From RGIG2945 sp045540355 (GTDB taxonomy: Bacteria > Bacillota > Clostridia > Oscillospirales > Acutalibacteraceae), in the NCBI GenBank assembly GCA_045540355.1, contig JAZQHB010000055.1, positions 1-6,460 on the forward strand: DNA of 6,460 nucleotides, read 5' to 3'. This document shows, piece after piece, positions 4,443 to 6,460 of the stretch. A model generated the notes under the pieces. The model saw only the letters and a list, made by a program, of their open reading frames with translations. It was not told the origin of the DNA and ran no database searches. The translations under genes were made by a program, and so were the position numbers. Each line of letters starts with the position of its first letter. Position 1 is the stretch's first letter.

Positions 4443-5573
4443 ATGCCGGATAAAATAAAGTTTTTTACCGTAGATTTTAGGGATGATTTTGCATATATAG
4501 GCGATAAGAAATTTCCTATCGGGAGCTTTGTTATAAATTTTCTCAATCAGTTTTACGAAGATGATTTAGCACTACGTATATCGTGTATGTCAATAGATAA
4601 TTTTATGGTAAGCAGAACAATGGAACAGGGCTATATCAATGAAAAAGAGTTTTTAGGTGTCGGCAAAGAGATTTTATATATTTTAGATGTTCTTCCGAGG
4701 TTGATGCCTTTTAATCTTTTAGATGTAGAATCCGAGAAAAACCTGATTGCAGAAACATTTACAAAAGAAAATGCTGCTTATCTTATGGAGTATTACACTA
4801 AAAGGGCAAATATCAGCTTAAAAGACGAAGGCATTCACTCAATGCACATCATGCCTGATGGGTACGGTAAATTCTGTAAGAAAGCCACAAAATTTTTGAA
4901 CAGAGTAAATCATCTTTTAGAATTTTACGGTTCATTCTGCGAGGATTTCAGCAAGGCTCACGATAAATTGATAAAATTTATAAAAGGTTTAGATGATATA
5001 GAGAATTATAACGAGAGTGGATTGTTAGAACACGCTCATAAGATATTTGGGATTGATAGATTTTTTGTGTCATCCGAGTATGTAGCTATTCCCAAAAGCT
5101 CTAAGAGCGAAGAAATGGTCTTGGCAAAGAGAACACATTTCGGGAGCTATTACAGCTTTATTATTACAGACTTTTTTGAGGGATTGCATTATGGTCATTA
5201 TCCTCGCCGTTGTAAAGTGTGCAAAAAGTATTTTTTGATGGAAAGTGCAAGAAAACAGAAATACTGCACGGGATTTGCTCCGCTTGAACTTACGGATGGA
5301 GAAAAAATAACCTGCCGTAAATTTGCGGCAAAAAACAAGCAAAAAGAACTTGCGGAAAATGATCCAATCATAGATATTTACTCAAAGCGTTGCAGTTGCA
5401 TTCGTGCCGAGCAATCAAAAGGAAAAATAGACAAAGATTTTGCAGATGCAGCAAAAGATATGGCAAAGGATTTGATGTATAAGTTCCGCCGTGAAGATGA
5501 CTATACCATAGACAAGTACACACGGGATATGGAAAAGGATAATTTATATAAAATGGTTAAAGAAAAGAGATAG
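4443..5573 (+). CDS. DUF6076-type protein with Cys-rich zinc-binding motif
   Basis: This 376-residue protein resembles the DUF6076 family of clostridial proteins of unknown function; that match is from memory. The first 240 residues or so are helical and soluble, with no signal peptide or membrane segment. The diagnostic part is RRCKVCKKYFLMESARKQKYC (C257, C260, C275), followed by TCRKF (C291). This is a four-cysteine zinc-ribbon or CGNR-like arrangement, with a further CSC pair at 317-319. Such motifs usually bind nucleic acid. The ATG at 4443 has GAGGTG 6 bases upstream (4431-4436). The in-frame GTG at 4434 overlaps that site and is unlikely to be the start. A near-consensus promoter lies upstream. 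The sigma factor gene follows 32 bases after the stop with no terminator, so the two form an operon. A regulatory partnership with the sigma factor is inference. Confidence 0.82.
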   Translation: MPDKIKFFTVDFRDDFAYIGDKKFPIGSFVINFLNQFYEDDLALRISCMSIDNFMVSRTMEQGYINEKEFLGVGKEILYILDVLPRLMPFNLLDVESEKNLIAETFTKENAAYLMEYYTKRANISLKDEGIHSMHIMPDGYGKFCKKATKFLNRVNHLLEFYGSFCEDFSKAHDKLIKFIKGLDDIENYNESGLLEHAHKIFGIDRFFVSSEYVAIPKSSKSEEMVLAKRTHFGSYYSFIITDFFEGLHYGHYPRRCKVCKKYFLMESARKQKYCTGFAPLELTDGEKITCRKFAAKNKQKELAENDPIIDIYSKRCSCIRAEQSKGKIDKDFADAAKDMAKDLMYKFRREDDYTIDKYTRDMEKDNLYKMVKEKR

Positions 5574-5605
5574 AAAAATAAGCGGCTTAAAGCGAGGTGA
5601 GCGCC

Positions 5606-6448
5606 TTGAAAGAATGGGAAAAAGAATTATATATTTATCGTTTGAATCCGGCACCGCCGAGAAAAGCAGATTTACAGGAGTATATAGACCTTTATATTGC
5701 CGATAATGACGAAAAATACATATCGTGGTTTTTACATTACTATGAACCTATATTAAATGATACGGCAATGGGCATTGTTCAAAGATATGCTATGTACGGT
5801 CATTTTATAGATATAAAGCAAGAGTGTGTTATTGGGATTTATAAGGCTCTGCAAAGCTATAATAAAGCAGAAAACGGACAATTTATAACCTATAAAGTTC
5901 GTATAATGTGGAATGAAGTTCACAGCTATTTACGGACTATGCGTTCAGGCTTTTCAGATAACAGCGAAACGGCATACCGAAATTTACGAAAAATAATGTA
6001 TTTGTACTATCAATACGGCAACACCGATGAAGCAATACCTAAAATTGCAGTGGAAGTAAAGCATTCTGAGGAATATGTATCAAAAATGATTCAGGCAGGT
6101 GCACGAAACGAAAGCCTTGTTGATTTTTATGTAAAATATGCAGATGCTGAAGATAAGGAAACACTTACTGATGTAACTGCCGATTATAGCACTGAGCCGT
6201 CAGCGATACTTATGCGGATTGAATTGCATAAGACATTGAAAGAAGCCTTTTCAAAACTCAATTACAGAGAAAGAGAAATGGTATATGCTCATCTTGGATT
6301 ATGCCCTGAATGTTTAAGGATAACAAAACCTAAGAAAACCTATCAGGAGATTGCATACGAAAACGAGCTTACATCTGCACAAGCCGCTGAAAATGAAGTA
6401 AATCGTGCATACGAAAAACTACAAAAATACATAAAGAACAAAATATAA
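5606..6448 (+). CDS. Sigma-70 family RNA polymerase sigma factor
   Basis: This 280-residue protein is a full alternative sigma factor. Region 2 lies at about 40-110, with the signature DIKQECVIGIYKALQSY followed by FITYKVRIMWNEVHSYL, which binds core polymerase and the -10 element. A linker/region 3-like part with a possible helix-turn-helix lies at about 121-175. Region 4 (about 205-275) contains KLNYREREMVYAHLGL and the recognition part KTYQEIAYENELTSAQAAENE, which contacts the -35. A short insertion carrying CPEC (233-236) splits region 4 and is unusual. TTG at 5606 is preferred as start because AGGTGA ends 5 bases upstream. GTG at 5597, which would add three residues, overlaps that site. 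The factor would redirect polymerase to a set of promoters, perhaps transfer genes of the element. Its targets cannot be seen here. It is co-transcribed with the upstream DUF6076 gene. Confidence 0.9.
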   Translation: MKEWEKELYIYRLNPAPPRKADLQEYIDLYIADNDEKYISWFLHYYEPILNDTAMGIVQRYAMYGHFIDIKQECVIGIYKALQSYNKAENGQFITYKVRIMWNEVHSYLRTMRSGFSDNSETAYRNLRKIMYLYYQYGNTDEAIPKIAVEVKHSEEYVSKMIQAGARNESLVDFYVKYADAEDKETLTDVTADYSTEPSAILMRIELHKTLKEAFSKLNYREREMVYAHLGLCPECLRITKPKKTYQEIAYENELTSAQAAENEVNRAYEKLQKYIKNKI

Positions 6449-6450
6449 TA

Positions 6451-6456
6451 GGAGAA
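6451..6456 (+). promoter_or_regulatory. Ribosome binding site of a further gene beyond the right edge
   Basis: GGAGAA begins two bases after the sigma factor stop. With normal spacing, a start codon would fall just past the last base of the window. The operon therefore continues with at least one more gene on the plus strand. Confidence 0.6.
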
Positions 6457-6460
6457 GATT

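Noticed and set aside
5070..5342. Minus-strand open frame of 90 codons
   Set aside because: It is antisense to the cysteine-rich part of the DUF6076-type gene, and no promoter or ribosome binding site supports it.
4170..5605. Longer versions of the initiator, DUF6076 and sigma genes starting at GTG (4178, 4434, 5597), and of mobC at TTG (2869)
   Set aside because: In each case the upstream start is exactly 9 bases before a better one and lies within or against the ribosome binding site. The three GTG cases follow automatically from a GAGGTG site with 6-base spacing (5 plus an overlapping A for sigma).
5574..5605. A terminator between the DUF6076 gene and the sigma gene
   Set aside because: The 32-base gap has no stable stem followed by a U-run; the two genes are best read as one operon.

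Overview
The window looks like part of an integrative and conjugative or mobilizable element from an anaerobic Firmicute of class Clostridia, probably gut-associated. The base composition is AT-rich, Shine-Dalgarno sites are strong, and the gene set is the one usual in clostridial elements: RepA_N/DUF6017 initiator, MobC, MobP-type relaxase, ParB-like protein, large serine recombinase. No resistance gene, transposase, tRNA, rRNA or CRISPR array is visible.

Minus strand, read right to left (about 4290 to 1). A promoter at 4264-4293 precedes a short leader that contains an intrinsic terminator (4196-4223). Then come the RepA-type initiator (4169-3330) and a 99-residue protein I do not recognise (3304-3005). 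A non-coding gap with three consecutive inverted repeats and an ATCCTG|C nic-like hexamer (about 2895-2985) is the best oriT candidate. After it come mobC (2860-2561), the relaxase (2561-1182), a parB-like gene (1185-340) and a 52-residue small protein (302-144). MobC/relaxase and relaxase/parB overlap by 1 and 4 bases, so they are translationally linked. A strong terminator at 108-134 closes this unit. Just past it, a separate promoter drives a large serine recombinase; only its first 11 residues are in the window, including the presumed catalytic serine.

Plus strand (4348 to the right end). A near-consensus extended -10 promoter (4348-4376) drives a two-gene unit: a 376-residue DUF6076-type protein with a Cys-rich zinc-binding motif, and a 280-residue sigma-70 family factor with regions 2, 3 and 4. 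A Shine-Dalgarno site right after the sigma stop shows that the operon continues beyond the window.

In outline, the minus-strand genes would provide initiation or replication, oriT processing, a DNA-binding accessory protein and excision/integration. The plus-strand pair is probably regulatory. The divergent region between them (4170-4442) is where both arms could be controlled. It holds two promoters, a pair of 9-base inverted arms around the plus promoter, and an attenuator-like terminator in the repA leader. Several natural start codons differ from the longest possible ORF because the upstream GTG or TTG lies inside or against the ribosome binding site.
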